Below, piece by piece: positions 1 to 9,635 of a stretch of 64,000 nt of DNA (its first letter is position 1; each line of letters begins with the position of its first letter). The stretch covers positions 62,001 through 126,000 of the forward strand of contig NZ_JAIQZJ010000012.1 in assembly GCF_020073815.1 (NCBI RefSeq), written 5' to 3'. The position numbers were made by a program, and so were the translations under genes. This DNA is from Nocardioides mangrovi. GTDB taxonomy: Bacteria > Actinomycetota > Actinomycetes > Propionibacteriales > Nocardioidaceae. A model generated the notes under the pieces. That model had not been told where the DNA came from. It did not search any database and saw nothing but the letters and a program-made list of their open reading frames with translations.

Positions 1-1025
1 CGCTCGGCGCCGTCGTCGTCGACCGGATCGACGAGCAGACCGGCACCGTCGCCGGCGGTCTCGACGACGTCGACACCGTCACCGAGGCGCCGCTGCCGGC
101 CGAGAACGGCTCGGTCGCCGCGGTCGCCCGCAAGCTGCTGCCGAGCACGGTGCAGATCTCGGCCGAGTACGACGGCCAGCGCGGCGGCGCCACCGGCTCG
201 GGCTTCGTCCTGGACCGGCAGGGCCACATCATCACCAACAACCACGTCGTCGCCGACGCGGCCTCCGACGACGGTCCGATCGAGATCGTCGACGAGGACG
301 GCGACCGCTACGACGCCACCGTCGTCGGCCGCAGCTCGGTCTACGACATCGCGGTGCTCTTCGCGCCCGAGGCCAAGCACCTGACCCCGGCGTCCCTGGG
401 CTCCTCGCAGCGGCTGGTCGTGGGGGAGAGCGTCGTGGCGTTCGGGTCGCCCCTCGGCCTCAGCTCGACGGTGACCGCGGGCATCGTCAGCGCCCTGCAC
501 CGCCCGGTCACCACCGGCGGCGACTCCGGCGACGACTCCTCCTACATCAACGCCGTGCAGACCGACGCGGCGATCAACCCCGGCAACTCCGGCGGCCCGC
601 TCGTCGACCTCCAGGGGCAGGTCGTCGGGGTCAACTCCGCCATCGCCACGACCGGCGGCAGCGCCGGCGGCGAGTCCGGCAACATCGGCGTCGGCTTCGC
701 GATCCCGATCGAGCAGGTGCGGGTCACCGCCGACCAGATCCTGCGCACCGGCAAGGCGCAGTACCCCGTCATCGGCGCCCAGGTCCGCACCGGCGGCCAG
801 AACGGCGCCGAGGTCGACGAGGTCAACCCGGGCACCCCTGCCGAGAAGGGTGGCCTGGAGAAGGGCGACGTGATCGTCGAGGTCGACGGCCAGCGGGTCA
901 CCGACGGCATCTCCCTCATCGTCGCCATCCGCGCCCACCAGCCCGGCGACACCGTCACCTTCACCGTCGACCGCGACGGCGACCAGAAGAGCGTGACCGT
1001 CACGCTCGGCGGCGAGGTCGGTTAG
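1..1025 (+). CDS. Trypsin-like serine protease with PDZ domain (HtrA/DegP type), 5' end outside window
   Basis: The frame is open from base 3, so the start and the expected N-terminal cytoplasmic/membrane part lie upstream. The visible part has the S1C/HtrA triad: His in NNHVVADA, Asp in VYDIAVL, and the nucleophile Ser in NPGNSGGPL. A PDZ domain follows (about the last 90 residues, with NPGTPAEKGGLEKGDVI). Family knowledge: a membrane-anchored extracytoplasmic protease for protein quality control. A GTG at 150 is internal and is not the start. It converges on the small HTH gene with a 5-bp gap. Identification is firm; the substrate is unknown. Confidence 0.93.
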   Translation, partial: LGAVVVDRIDEQTGTVAGGLDDVDTVTEAPLPAENGSVAAVARKLLPSTVQISAEYDGQRGGATGSGFVLDRQGHIITNNHVVADAASDDGPIEIVDEDGDRYDATVVGRSSVYDIAVLFAPEAKHLTPASLGSSQRLVVGESVVAFGSPLGLSSTVTAGIVSALHRPVTTGGDSGDDSSYINAVQTDAAINPGNSGGPLVDLQGQVVGVNSAIATTGGSAGGESGNIGVGFAIPIEQVRVTADQILRTGKAQYPVIGAQVRTGGQNGAEVDEVNPGTPAEKGGLEKGDVIVEVDGQRVTDGISLIVAIRAHQPGDTVTFTVDRDGDQKSVTVTLGGEVG

Positions 1026-1030
1026 ACCGC

Positions 1031-1264
1031 TCAGCCGTCCTCGGCGTCGACGAACGGGTGCTCGTCGACGAAGGTCTTGGTCTCGGCGTACATCCGCTGG
1101 ATGAAGTCCTCGAGCTGGGTCGACTCGACCCGCCACTGGCCGCGGCCGCCGATCTTGATCGCGGGCAGCTCGCCGCGCCGGACCAGTGCGTAGACCTGGG
1201 CGCTGGAGGTGTTGAGCACCTCGGCCACGTCGGCCAGGGTGAGGAAGCGGGGCGTCGCGGCCAT
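1031..1264 (-). CDS. Small helix-turn-helix protein, excisionase/MerR-like fold
   Basis: 77 aa. An N-terminal winged HTH (FLTLADVAEVLNTSSAQVY, then RRGELPAIKIGGRGQWRV) fits the excisionase/BldC-type family, in which one small domain binds DNA. A short acidic C-terminal tail follows. It is divergent from the SAF-domain gene (about 100 bp between starts), so it could regulate that gene; this is inference from position only. The ATG at 1264 immediately precedes the domain. No integrase is nearby, so a phage excisionase role is unlikely. Confidence 0.85.
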   Translation of the reverse strand: MAATPRFLTLADVAEVLNTSSAQVYALVRRGELPAIKIGGRGQWRVESTQLEDFIQRMYAETKTFVDEHPFVDAEDG

Positions 1265-1364
1265 GGGCCCATCGTCGCACCTCGCGACCGCGGCCGGACG
1301 GCGGCCCGCGGGGGCCTGTGGAGAGCCGGGTTTCGGGGCGCGGCCGGAGGGTGATCATGTCGGC

Positions 1365-2030
1365 GTGGCGCTCGGGGTCGACACGCGGACGAGCGGGGCC
1401 GATACGTCGGTCCCGGCGGCCACGCGCGCGACCACCCCGGGGTGGCGCGACCCCCGGCTCTGGATCGGCCTGCTGATCGTCGCGCTCTCCGTCGTCGCCG
1501 GCTCGCGGCTGCTCGCGTCGGCCGACGACACCGTCGCGGTCTGGGCGGTCGCCGCCGACGCCGGCGCCGGTGCCGAGCTCACCGACGCCGACCTCGTCGT
1601 CCACCGGGTGCGCTTCGCCGACGGCGACGACCTCTCCGCCTACTACGCCGCCGACGACGAGCTGCCCGCCACGCTGCGCCTGGTCCGTGCCGTCGGGGCC
1701 GGCGAGCTGCTGCCGCGGGCCGCGGTCGGCGCGGCCGACGCCCCGAGCGACGTCGTCGAGCTGCCGGTCGGGGTCGACCCGGCCCAGGTCCCGCCGAGCG
1801 TCCGGGCGGGCTCCGTCGTCGACGTCTACCTCCTCGGCGGCAAGGGCGACGCCGGCCCGGTGCTGGAGGAGGTCACCGTCGTGTCGGCGAGCAGCCCCGA
1901 GTCGGGCTTCGGATCGGTCGGCGGCCAGCTGCAGCTGGTGCTCGCCGTCCCCCAGGAGGCCGCCGCCGACTTCCTCGCCGCCGTCGGGGCCAGCGACCAG
2001 CCGACCCTGACCGTCGTACGACGGAGCTGA
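1365..2030 (+). CDS. SAF-domain membrane-anchored protein (CpaB/RcpC-like)
   Basis: 221 aa from the chosen GTG. One membrane segment (LWIGLLIVALSVVAGSRLL, about residues 28-46) precedes a SAF domain (about 55-125) and a C-terminal beta-rich part. SAF domains occur in the pilus assembly protein CpaB/RcpC. The GTG at 1365 is preceded by GGAGG at 1346-1350, which is rather far, so the start is uncertain. It lies 10 bp upstream of a CpaE-like ATPase. No CpaF, TadB or TadC gene is present, so a complete tad pilus locus is not supported here. Confidence 0.8.
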   Translation: MALGVDTRTSGADTSVPAATRATTPGWRDPRLWIGLLIVALSVVAGSRLLASADDTVAVWAVAADAGAGAELTDADLVVHRVRFADGDDLSAYYAADDELPATLRLVRAVGAGELLPRAAVGAADAPSDVVELPVGVDPAQVPPSVRAGSVVDVYLLGGKGDAGPVLEEVTVVSASSPESGFGSVGGQLQLVLAVPQEAAADFLAAVGASDQPTLTVVRRS

Positions 2031-2040
2031 GCGGATCGTC

Positions 2041-3255
2041 ATGGCCGACCGCGTCGTGGTCCTGATCGTCGCGTCGGGTGCCGCCTGGGAGCCCGAGGCG
2101 CTCCGGCTGCTCGGCGACCACCCGCGGATCGTGGTGCTGCGCCGGTGCGTGGACGTCGACGACCTGCTCGCCGCCGCCAGCGCCGGCCAGGCCGACGTCG
2201 CCGTCGTCGGCCTCGACGCACCCGGCCTCGACCGGGCCGCGGTCGACCACCTCCGCGTGCACGGCGTGCGCGCCGTGGCGATCACCCCGGCCGCCGCGAC
2301 CCTCGACGGCGGCCGGCTCCGGGCCGGCCGCGTCGGCATCCCGATCGTGGTGACCGAGGACCTCCTCGGCACCCTGCCCGACGCCGTCTGCGCGGCCGAG
2401 CCGCGTCCGACCCAGCCCCGCACCCCGCCGCCGTCGCGACCACCGGACGGCGCCGTCCCGCCGGCCGCGTCGACGCCCGGCCGGGTGGTCGCCGTCTGGG
2501 GGCCGGGTGGCGCTCCGGGGCGCTCCACCGTCGCGACCGCGGTCGCCTCCGAGCTTGCCCGCCGGCGTCGCCGTACCGTCCTGGTCGACGCCGACCCCTA
2601 CGGCGGCGCGCTCGCCCAGCAGTTGGGCATCCTCGACGAGGTCTCCGGGCTGCTCTCGGCCGCCCGGCTGGCCACGGGCGGGCAGCTCGCCGCCCGCTTC
2701 GGATCGGTCCAGCGCGGGATCGACGGACACCTGAGCGTCGTCACCGGCCTGCCGCGCGGCGACCGGTGGGTCGAGGTGCGCCACGGGGCGCTCGAGGAGC
2801 TGCTGGAGGTCGCGGGCGAGCAGGCCGAGGTCGTCGTCGACACCGGCTTCAGCCTCGAGGAGGGGCCGGCCGCCGAGCTGGGCGGCCGACCGAGCCGCAA
2901 CCACCTGACCCTGGCCGCGCTCGACACCGCCGACGAGGTGCTGGTGGTCGGCTCCGCCGACCCGGTCGGGCTGTCCCGGCTCGCCCGCGGGCTCGTCGAG
3001 CTGCGCGAGCGCAGGCCGGACCCGGTCCAGGTCGTCGTCAACCGGATGCGTCCCACCCTGGGGTGGACCGAGCGCGACATCGTCGGGATGCTCTCGGGCT
3101 TCTCCCACGCCTCGGCCGTCCACTTCCTGCCCGACGACCAGCCGGCGGTCGACCGGGCGCTGGTCGCCGGACGCACCCTCCTCGAGGGTGGCGAGTCGCC
3201 GCTGACCCGCGCCGTGGCCCGTCTCGTCGACGCGCTCCTGCCCCTGCCCGTGTAG
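2041..3255 (+). CDS. CpaE/TadZ-like P-loop ATPase (ParA/MinD superfamily), modified Walker A
   Basis: 404 aa. The N-terminal ~120 residues resemble the receiver-like domain of CpaE/TadZ; a Pro-rich linker (~121-145) leads to an ATPase domain with VVAVWGPGGAPGRST (P-loop at residues 156-163), VLVDADPYGG and EVVVDTGF. The usual P-loop Lys is Arg161, and the deviant-Walker signature Lys is also missing. Family knowledge: such proteins place pilus or secretion machinery or partition DNA. Coupled to the SAF gene, so they probably act together at the membrane. The Arg may be typical of this actinobacterial subfamily, which I could not check. Confidence 0.78.
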   Translation: MADRVVVLIVASGAAWEPEALRLLGDHPRIVVLRRCVDVDDLLAAASAGQADVAVVGLDAPGLDRAAVDHLRVHGVRAVAITPAAATLDGGRLRAGRVGIPIVVTEDLLGTLPDAVCAAEPRPTQPRTPPPSRPPDGAVPPAASTPGRVVAVWGPGGAPGRSTVATAVASELARRRRRTVLVDADPYGGALAQQLGILDEVSGLLSAARLATGGQLAARFGSVQRGIDGHLSVVTGLPRGDRWVEVRHGALEELLEVAGEQAEVVVDTGFSLEEGPAAELGGRPSRNHLTLAALDTADEVLVVGSADPVGLSRLARGLVELRERRPDPVQVVVNRMRPTLGWTERDIVGMLSGFSHASAVHFLPDDQPAVDRALVAGRTLLEGGESPLTRAVARLVDALLPLPV

Positions 3256-3364
3256 CCCTGGGGAGGGCCGGGTGTGAGGAAGACGTGAAGAAACCTGTGA
3301 GGGTTCTGTCAGGAAGGTCGCCGCAGATCCCTCAGGGCAGCGCTCCGGATGCCGAATTCACCTC

Positions 3365-4150
3365 GTGTGGCATCTCGATGACTTCGAGCCGGACGCCTCC
3401 GACATGGAGACGCGCCTGCTCTATCCCCAAGGGCGGCGGAGCTACTCCGTGTCGCCGCTGCTGGGGTCCGTCGTGCCCGCCGTCCTGCCGCGACTGTCGC
3501 GCGTCGAGCTCGGCATGCTGGGGGCGATCCGCGGACCGGTGAGCCCGACGGTGCTCCCGGCCGGGGCGCCGAGCGACGTCCTGGTCGCGCAGATCCGGGT
3601 CCGCAAGGAGCTGCTCCGCTTCTACGTCGACCGGATGCCCGAGCTCGAGCGCGTCCACCGCCACGGCGTCGACGCGCTGCTCGACGTCGCCACCGTCATG
3701 CACCTGGAGAAGTGGGTCCACCCGGACATCCACGAGCAGACGCTCCTGCCGCTGCGGTCCCTGGTCGGGCCCGAGGAGGAGCTCGGGTTCGGTCCGGCGT
3801 ACGTCGAGGTGCTCGACGTCCTGCACGCGCTGAGCCACTTCATGGGCAACGCCCAGCGCAGCAGCGCCGTCACCGCGGCCTGGATGGGCCGCCGCCTCAG
3901 CCACTGGGACCTGCTCGCCAGCGAGCTCTTCTCCGCCGCCAACGTCACCGGCCGGCTGGTCTCGCTGCGGATGGTCAGCCGCGTGCTCGCGGTGTCCAGC
4001 GAGGCCGTCCGCCACGGTCACGTCTTCCGCGCGACCATGCTCCGCGCCGCCGCGCTCGTCCTCGGCGACCTGCTCGACGAGGACCTCTCGCAGGCCGCGA
4101 GCGAGCCGTGGTTCGCCGGCCACCGCGCCGGCGGCCAGGCGGCCGCCTGA
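3365..4150 (+). CDS. Conserved hypothetical protein, mostly alpha-helical
   Basis: 261 aa; not recognised. The GTG at 3365 (MWHLDDFEPD) is the longest start; an in-frame ATG at 3404 would remove 13 residues, and neither has a strong ribosome site. There is no signal peptide or convincing membrane segment. The composition is amphipathic and helical, with several His and Trp (VATVMHLEKWVHPDIHE, LHALSHFMGN, RLSHWDLLAS). It follows the CpaE-like gene by 109 bp and converges on the membrane gene at 4167. Codon use matches its neighbours, so it is real. No function is assigned. Confidence 0.7.
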   Translation: MWHLDDFEPDASDMETRLLYPQGRRSYSVSPLLGSVVPAVLPRLSRVELGMLGAIRGPVSPTVLPAGAPSDVLVAQIRVRKELLRFYVDRMPELERVHRHGVDALLDVATVMHLEKWVHPDIHEQTLLPLRSLVGPEEELGFGPAYVEVLDVLHALSHFMGNAQRSSAVTAAWMGRRLSHWDLLASELFSAANVTGRLVSLRMVSRVLAVSSEAVRHGHVFRATMLRAAALVLGDLLDEDLSQAASEPWFAGHRAGGQAAA

Positions 4151-4166
4151 CCCCGGGCCGACGAGG

Positions 4167-5492
4167 TCAGGCGGCGAACAGCAGGTAGAGGCCGCCGACG
4201 GTGAAGGCGATCATCGCGGCCAGCAGCGGCAGCTGACCGGTCAGCTGGTGCCGCTTCGGCAGGATCCGGATCGCCCGGTCGTGGGCGGCGATCACGCCGA
4301 GCACGTGGCCGGCGACGACCGCGAGCACCTTGATGTTGGCCAGCAGCGTCGGGTGGTAGCTCAGCCAGTAGCTCGGGGTGAGGTTGGCCGTGCCGAGGAA
4401 GTTGTCCCCCCGGCTGAAGGGGTCGCTGAGCTGGACCAGCGTGATCTGTCCGACCTCGACGAGGTAGCTCAGGTAGTGCGCGACCACGTAGCCGATCACG
4501 ATCGGCACCACCGAGTGGGCGAACTGGTTGGGCAGCGAGGTGCGCTGGAGGTCGTCGCCGAGCCCGGTCAGCATGGTGCCCGCCGCGAAGACGAGGCCGA
4601 CGCCGACGCAGAACGCGAGCAGGCCCAGGTTGTTGAGCAGGTACGCCGAGGTGGTGCTGCCCTGCACGAACTGCACCCAGTGGGTCGAGTCCTTGAACGA
4701 GTCGAACGCGGTGCTGCCGAAGAGCACCGCGACCACGCCCACCAGGCCCGGCCGGACCGGCGTCGCGTCCAGGTTGGCGAGCGGGCTGCGGATCAGCAGC
4801 ACCCCGTCGCGCCGGCCCCAGGCCGACATCCGCGAGGCGAGCGTGGAGTAGACCTCGAACGGGTCGCACCGCTCGTAGAAGACGTTGCCGAAGAGCGCCC
4901 CGCCGACCAGCATCACCGCGACGTACGCCGCGCACCACAGCCGCACCGGGCCGAGCTCGGTGGAGTAGGGGTAGACCAGCTCGAGCCAGACGAAGGCGAA
5001 GAGTCCGACCGCGGCCGGCCAGTGGCCGAGCCGCTCGGGGTAGGTGAGGACGCCGCGCTCCGGGTCGCTGCCCGCGACCTTCGCGAAGGCGAGGTTGATC
5101 GTGCGGACCGGGCTGATCGCTTTCCAGACCGGACCGAGGAGGAGGGAGAGCGGCACCAGGCCGACCCACCACCACACGTAGAAGACGCCGAAGACCGGGT
5201 TGATGACCAGGTCCTTGCCGAGGATCGCGGCGGCGCCGACGTAGAGGAAGAGGACCATCCCGAAGGTCCGCCACAGCACCCGCCACCAGGTGCTGTCGAC
5301 GATGTCGGCCAGCCACGAGGGGGCGGGGCGGCCGCTGGTCGAGGCGTCGTAGCGCGGGTTGCGCCACGCGACGGCGAGGACGGTGAAGGAGACGACCAGC
5401 GCGGCCGTCGCACCTGCGATCGCCAGCTCGGGCGAGATGGGCAGGTCCTTGGCCCCGCCGATCCCGTGGGCGAGGTTGATCCCGTCGGACAC
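4167..5492 (-). CDS. Polytopic integral membrane protein (fenitrothion-hydrolase-like family)
   Basis: 441 aa with about 11-12 hydrophobic segments over the whole length (for example FGMVLFLYVGAAAIL, VVPIVIGYVVAHYLSYLV, IKVLAVVAGHVLGVIAAHD). Family memory: similar actinobacterial proteins are named after the FedB subunit of a bacterial fenitrothion hydrolase; that is weak evidence for substrate. Several His lie in membrane segments (VAHYLSYL, VAGHVLGV, AAHDRAI), which could hold a metal or heme. The GTG start at 5492 lies 3 bp after the cupredoxin-like lipoprotein gene, so the two are cotranscribed and probably form one complex. The true role is unknown. Confidence 0.72.
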   Translation of the reverse strand: MSDGINLAHGIGGAKDLPISPELAIAGATAALVVSFTVLAVAWRNPRYDASTSGRPAPSWLADIVDSTWWRVLWRTFGMVLFLYVGAAAILGKDLVINPVFGVFYVWWWVGLVPLSLLLGPVWKAISPVRTINLAFAKVAGSDPERGVLTYPERLGHWPAAVGLFAFVWLELVYPYSTELGPVRLWCAAYVAVMLVGGALFGNVFYERCDPFEVYSTLASRMSAWGRRDGVLLIRSPLANLDATPVRPGLVGVVAVLFGSTAFDSFKDSTHWVQFVQGSTTSAYLLNNLGLLAFCVGVGLVFAAGTMLTGLGDDLQRTSLPNQFAHSVVPIVIGYVVAHYLSYLVEVGQITLVQLSDPFSRGDNFLGTANLTPSYWLSYHPTLLANIKVLAVVAGHVLGVIAAHDRAIRILPKRHQLTGQLPLLAAMIAFTVGGLYLLFAA

Positions 5493-5495
5493 GGG

Positions 5496-5858
5496 TCAGC
5501 TGACCTCGAGCTGGACGATCACCTTGTCCAGGTGGTGCGACTCGACGTCGACGGTGCCGGGCTGGTCGATGCCCTGGATCGTCTGCGTGGACTGTCCGGC
5601 GGGGTACTCCAGCTCCTGCTCCGGCGAGGAGTGGACGTGGATCTCACCGGCGACGTCCGCGTCGATCTTGAGCTCGATGGGCTGCCCGGTGGACACCTCG
5701 ACCCGCTCGCCGTTGGGCGTGACGTCCTCGCCGTCGAAGGTCACCTCGATGACCTTGGGGTCGCTGGATCCGGAGCTGGGCTTGTCCTCGTCGCCGCAGG
5801 CGCTGACGAGGGTGAGCGTGGCGAGGACTGCGGCCACGGCTGCGAGGGTACGGCGCAT
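5496..5858 (-). CDS. Cupredoxin-like lipoprotein
   Basis: 120 aa. A lipoprotein signal peptide ends in LVSAC with the lipidated Cys at residue 21. An acidic Ser-rich linker and a beta-sandwich of cupredoxin type follow (IEVTFDGEDVTPNGERVEV, GEIHVHSS, TIQGIDQPGTVDVESHH). His residues in HVHS and SHHLDK are possible metal ligands, but the Cys and Met of blue copper proteins are not visible, so copper binding is unproven. The ATG at 5858 has GAAGGA 8 nt upstream. First gene of a two-gene unit with the membrane protein downstream. Confidence 0.8.
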   Translation of the reverse strand: MRRTLAAVAAVLATLTLVSACGDEDKPSSGSSDPKVIEVTFDGEDVTPNGERVEVSTGQPIELKIDADVAGEIHVHSSPEQELEYPAGQSTQTIQGIDQPGTVDVESHHLDKVIVQLEVS

Positions 5859-5962
5859 CGTGCATCCTTCTCGTCGAGTGACGTCTGTCAGAATCCCATG
5901 CCAGACAAACTCCCGGTACGCCGGGGCTGGCCAGCCAGAGGCATGCGACGAAAGGGCAGCAG

Positions 5963-7408
5963 TTGAACGAGCGCCTGCGACCGCGTGACGTGGCCCTGCT
6001 GGCGGAGGAGTCCACCTCCTCGCCGATGCACAACGCGACGGTCGAGATCTTCGACCCGGGCACGTCCGGCTTCGACTACGCCCGGCTGGTCGAGCTCGTG
6101 GCCGACCGGCTCGCGTTCGTGCCCCGCTACCGCCAGCGCATCCAGACCGTTCCCGGCCGGATGGCCAACCCGGTCTGGGTCGACGACGACAGCTTCGACC
6201 TCGGCTACCACGTACGCCGCTCCGCGCTCCCGCGCCCCGGGTCGCTCGACCAGCTCCGCGAACTGGTCGCCCGGATCGTGTCGCGCCCGCTCGACCGCAA
6301 CCGGCCGCTGTGGGAGATCTACTTCGTCGAGGGTCTGGCCGACGGCCAGGTCGCGCTGCTCTCCAAGTCCCACCAGGTGCTCGTCGACGGCATCGAGACC
6401 GTCGACATCGGCCAGGTCCTGCTCGATACCTCCCCGGAGCGCGGCCAGCTGGGGCCTGACGACTGGCGACCGCGACGGCGGCCGTCGCCGTTCGCCCTCA
6501 TGGGGGGCGCGGTCCGCGACTCGGTGACCGACCCCGGCACCGTGGCCGACACCGCTCGCAGCACCGCCGGCACGGTCCTGCGCGGCGTCGCCGGCACCGC
6601 CCGCACGACCGGCCGCGTGGTCGACGCCCTCGCCAACCGCCGGCCGCGCGGCGAGTCGCCGATCATCGGGCCGCTCTCCCAGCAGCGCCGTGTGGTCACG
6701 GTCCGCACCGACCTCGCCGACCACCGCAAGATCCGGGAGGCGCACGGCGTCACGGTCAACGACGTGGTGCTGGCGACCGTCACCGGCGGCCTGCGGGCGT
6801 GGCTGATGAGCCGTGGCGAGTCGATGCGCGGGATCCGCCAGATCCGCGTGCTCGCGCCGGTGTCGGTCATCGACGCCGAGCTGGAGGCGACCGCCCTCGG
6901 CTCGCAGATCGCCGCCCACTACGTCGACCTCCCGATCTGGGAGGCCAGCCCGGTGGTCCGGCTGCACCAGGTCTCCTACTCGTTCCTCGCCCACCAGGAG
7001 ACCGGCCGGGGCGTCTCGGCCAGCCGACTCGCGGCGATGGCGGGCTTCGCGCCGACGACCTTCCACGCCCTGGGCTCGCGGATCGCCGCCGCCGAGCGCC
7101 GCGCCTACCAGCTCTGCGTCACCAACGTGCCGGGCCCGCAGGCGCCGCTCTACGCCGCGGGCGCGCGCATGGTCGCGACCTACCCCGTCCCGCCGCTGCT
7201 GGAGGGCCACCCGTTGACGATCGGCGTCACGTCGTACGACGGCGGCGTCTACTACGGCCTGACCGCCGACCGCGACATGCTGCCCGACGCCGACCTGCTC
7301 GGCCCGTGCCTGCGCGAGGCGCTCGACGAGCTCCTCGACTCCGCGACCGGCGGCCGCACCCGAGCGCCGCGCGGCCGGCGCAAGCGCAAGACCCCGGACG
7401 ACGCATGA
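5963..7408 (+). CDS. Wax ester synthase / diacylglycerol O-acyltransferase (WS/DGAT)
   Basis: 481 aa, usual length for the family. It esterifies acyl-CoA to diacylglycerol or fatty alcohol for neutral-lipid storage. The N-terminus (LRPRDVALLAEESTSSPMH) is characteristic. The catalytic HHxxxDG motif reads SHQVLVDG (Ser136-His137 to Asp142-Gly143): the first His is Ser, while the catalytic second His and the DG are kept. The C-terminus has LCVTNVPGPQAPLYAAGA (DUF1298). Start TTG at 5963 with AAAGGG upstream; it fits the family N-terminus. The downstream gene overlaps the stop by 4 bp. Substrate preference cannot be read from sequence. Confidence 0.88.
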   Translation: MNERLRPRDVALLAEESTSSPMHNATVEIFDPGTSGFDYARLVELVADRLAFVPRYRQRIQTVPGRMANPVWVDDDSFDLGYHVRRSALPRPGSLDQLRELVARIVSRPLDRNRPLWEIYFVEGLADGQVALLSKSHQVLVDGIETVDIGQVLLDTSPERGQLGPDDWRPRRRPSPFALMGGAVRDSVTDPGTVADTARSTAGTVLRGVAGTARTTGRVVDALANRRPRGESPIIGPLSQQRRVVTVRTDLADHRKIREAHGVTVNDVVLATVTGGLRAWLMSRGESMRGIRQIRVLAPVSVIDAELEATALGSQIAAHYVDLPIWEASPVVRLHQVSYSFLAHQETGRGVSASRLAAMAGFAPTTFHALGSRIAAAERRAYQLCVTNVPGPQAPLYAAGARMVATYPVPPLLEGHPLTIGVTSYDGGVYYGLTADRDMLPDADLLGPCLREALDELLDSATGGRTRAPRGRRKRKTPDDA

Positions 7409-7767
7409 GCCGGGTCTACCTGCCGCTGACGCTCGCCGGTCTGGCCGCCGCGCGTGACGAGGGGACGGTCGTCGCGACCGACGACCTCGTCGTCGCCGTC
7501 GACGACTCCGAGGAGCAGGAGTACGCCGCGCTGATGACCGCCGCCGACGCGTCCGCGGCGCTGCTCGACGGGCCCGGCCGTCGCGTCGTCCTGGTGGCCG
7601 AGCTCGACCGCGAGCCGCAGCCCGGCGACGCCGTACCCCGCAAGCGGTGGGCCGCGCTGCACGCCGACGAGGCGGACCGCCCGGTCGACGCCGACCCGGA
7701 CGACGACCTCGGGTGGTACGGCGTGCAGGAGATCGACGCCGTGTTGGGGGTCTCCGGAGGGGAGTGA
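7405..7767 (+). CDS. DUF6912-like small protein
   Basis: 120 aa. It begins SRVYLPLTLAGLAAARDEG and has a central EEQEYAALMTAADASAALL, resembling the uncharacterised actinobacterial DUF6912 family (from memory). The C-terminus is acidic and ends GWYGVQEIDAVLGVSGGE. The ATG overlaps the TGA of the WS/DGAT gene (ATGA), so translation is coupled. No signal or membrane segment. Function unknown. Confidence 0.75.
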   Translation: MSRVYLPLTLAGLAAARDEGTVVATDDLVVAVDDSEEQEYAALMTAADASAALLDGPGRRVVLVAELDREPQPGDAVPRKRWAALHADEADRPVDADPDDDLGWYGVQEIDAVLGVSGGE

Positions 7768-7780
7768 GAGCATCGCAGGC

Positions 7781-9409
<1,629 letters not shown>

Positions 9410-9413
9410 GGCC

Positions 9414-9635
9414 ATGGACCCCGACCTGATCGCACTCCACATGGGTGCGCTGCACCCCTACGAGCAGGCCCTGACGCTGGTCCTGGCCTTCGGCCCGTTC
9501 GTCGTGCTCGGCGGCGTGATCGTGCTCCGGCGCCGGCAGGACGCCCGCGAGGAGGCCGCGCAGGCGGGCGCCCAGGCCCAGGCAGAGGCTCAGACAGAGG
9601 CTCAGGCAGAGGCGCAGGCTCAGGCGGAGAGGTAG
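9414..9635 (+). CDS. Small single-pass membrane protein with Gln/Ala-Glu repeat tail
   Basis: 73 aa. ATG at 9414, 4 bp after pruA. The N-terminus (MDPDLIALHMGALHPYEQ) leads to one membrane segment (ALTLVLAFGPFVVLGGVIVL, about 19-38), then an RRRQ stop-transfer and a cytoplasmic tail of Gln-Ala-Glu-Ala units encoded by a 12-bp tandem repeat. The tail should form a charged helix or coiled coil. Short actinobacterial membrane proteins of this kind are common and uncharacterised. The 3' end overlaps the convergent DUF2505 gene by 16 bp. Confidence 0.7.
   Translation: MDPDLIALHMGALHPYEQALTLVLAFGPFVVLGGVIVLRRRQDAREEAAQAGAQAQAEAQTEAQAEAQAQAER
9579..9626 (+). repeat. 12-bp tandem repeat, four units, in coding sequence
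   Basis: Four units: CAGGCAGAGGCT (9579-9590), CAGACAGAGGCT (9591-9602), CAGGCAGAGGCG (9603-9614) and CAGGCTCAGGCG (9615-9626). Each encodes Gln-Xaa-Xaa-Ala, so unit-number changes keep the frame. The repeat forms the tail of the small membrane protein and may vary in length between strains. Confidence 0.85.

Noticed and set aside
1031-1264. Small HTH gene as a phage excisionase
   Set aside because: No integrase, attachment site or phage genes nearby; it fits a regulator beside the SAF/CpaE genes.
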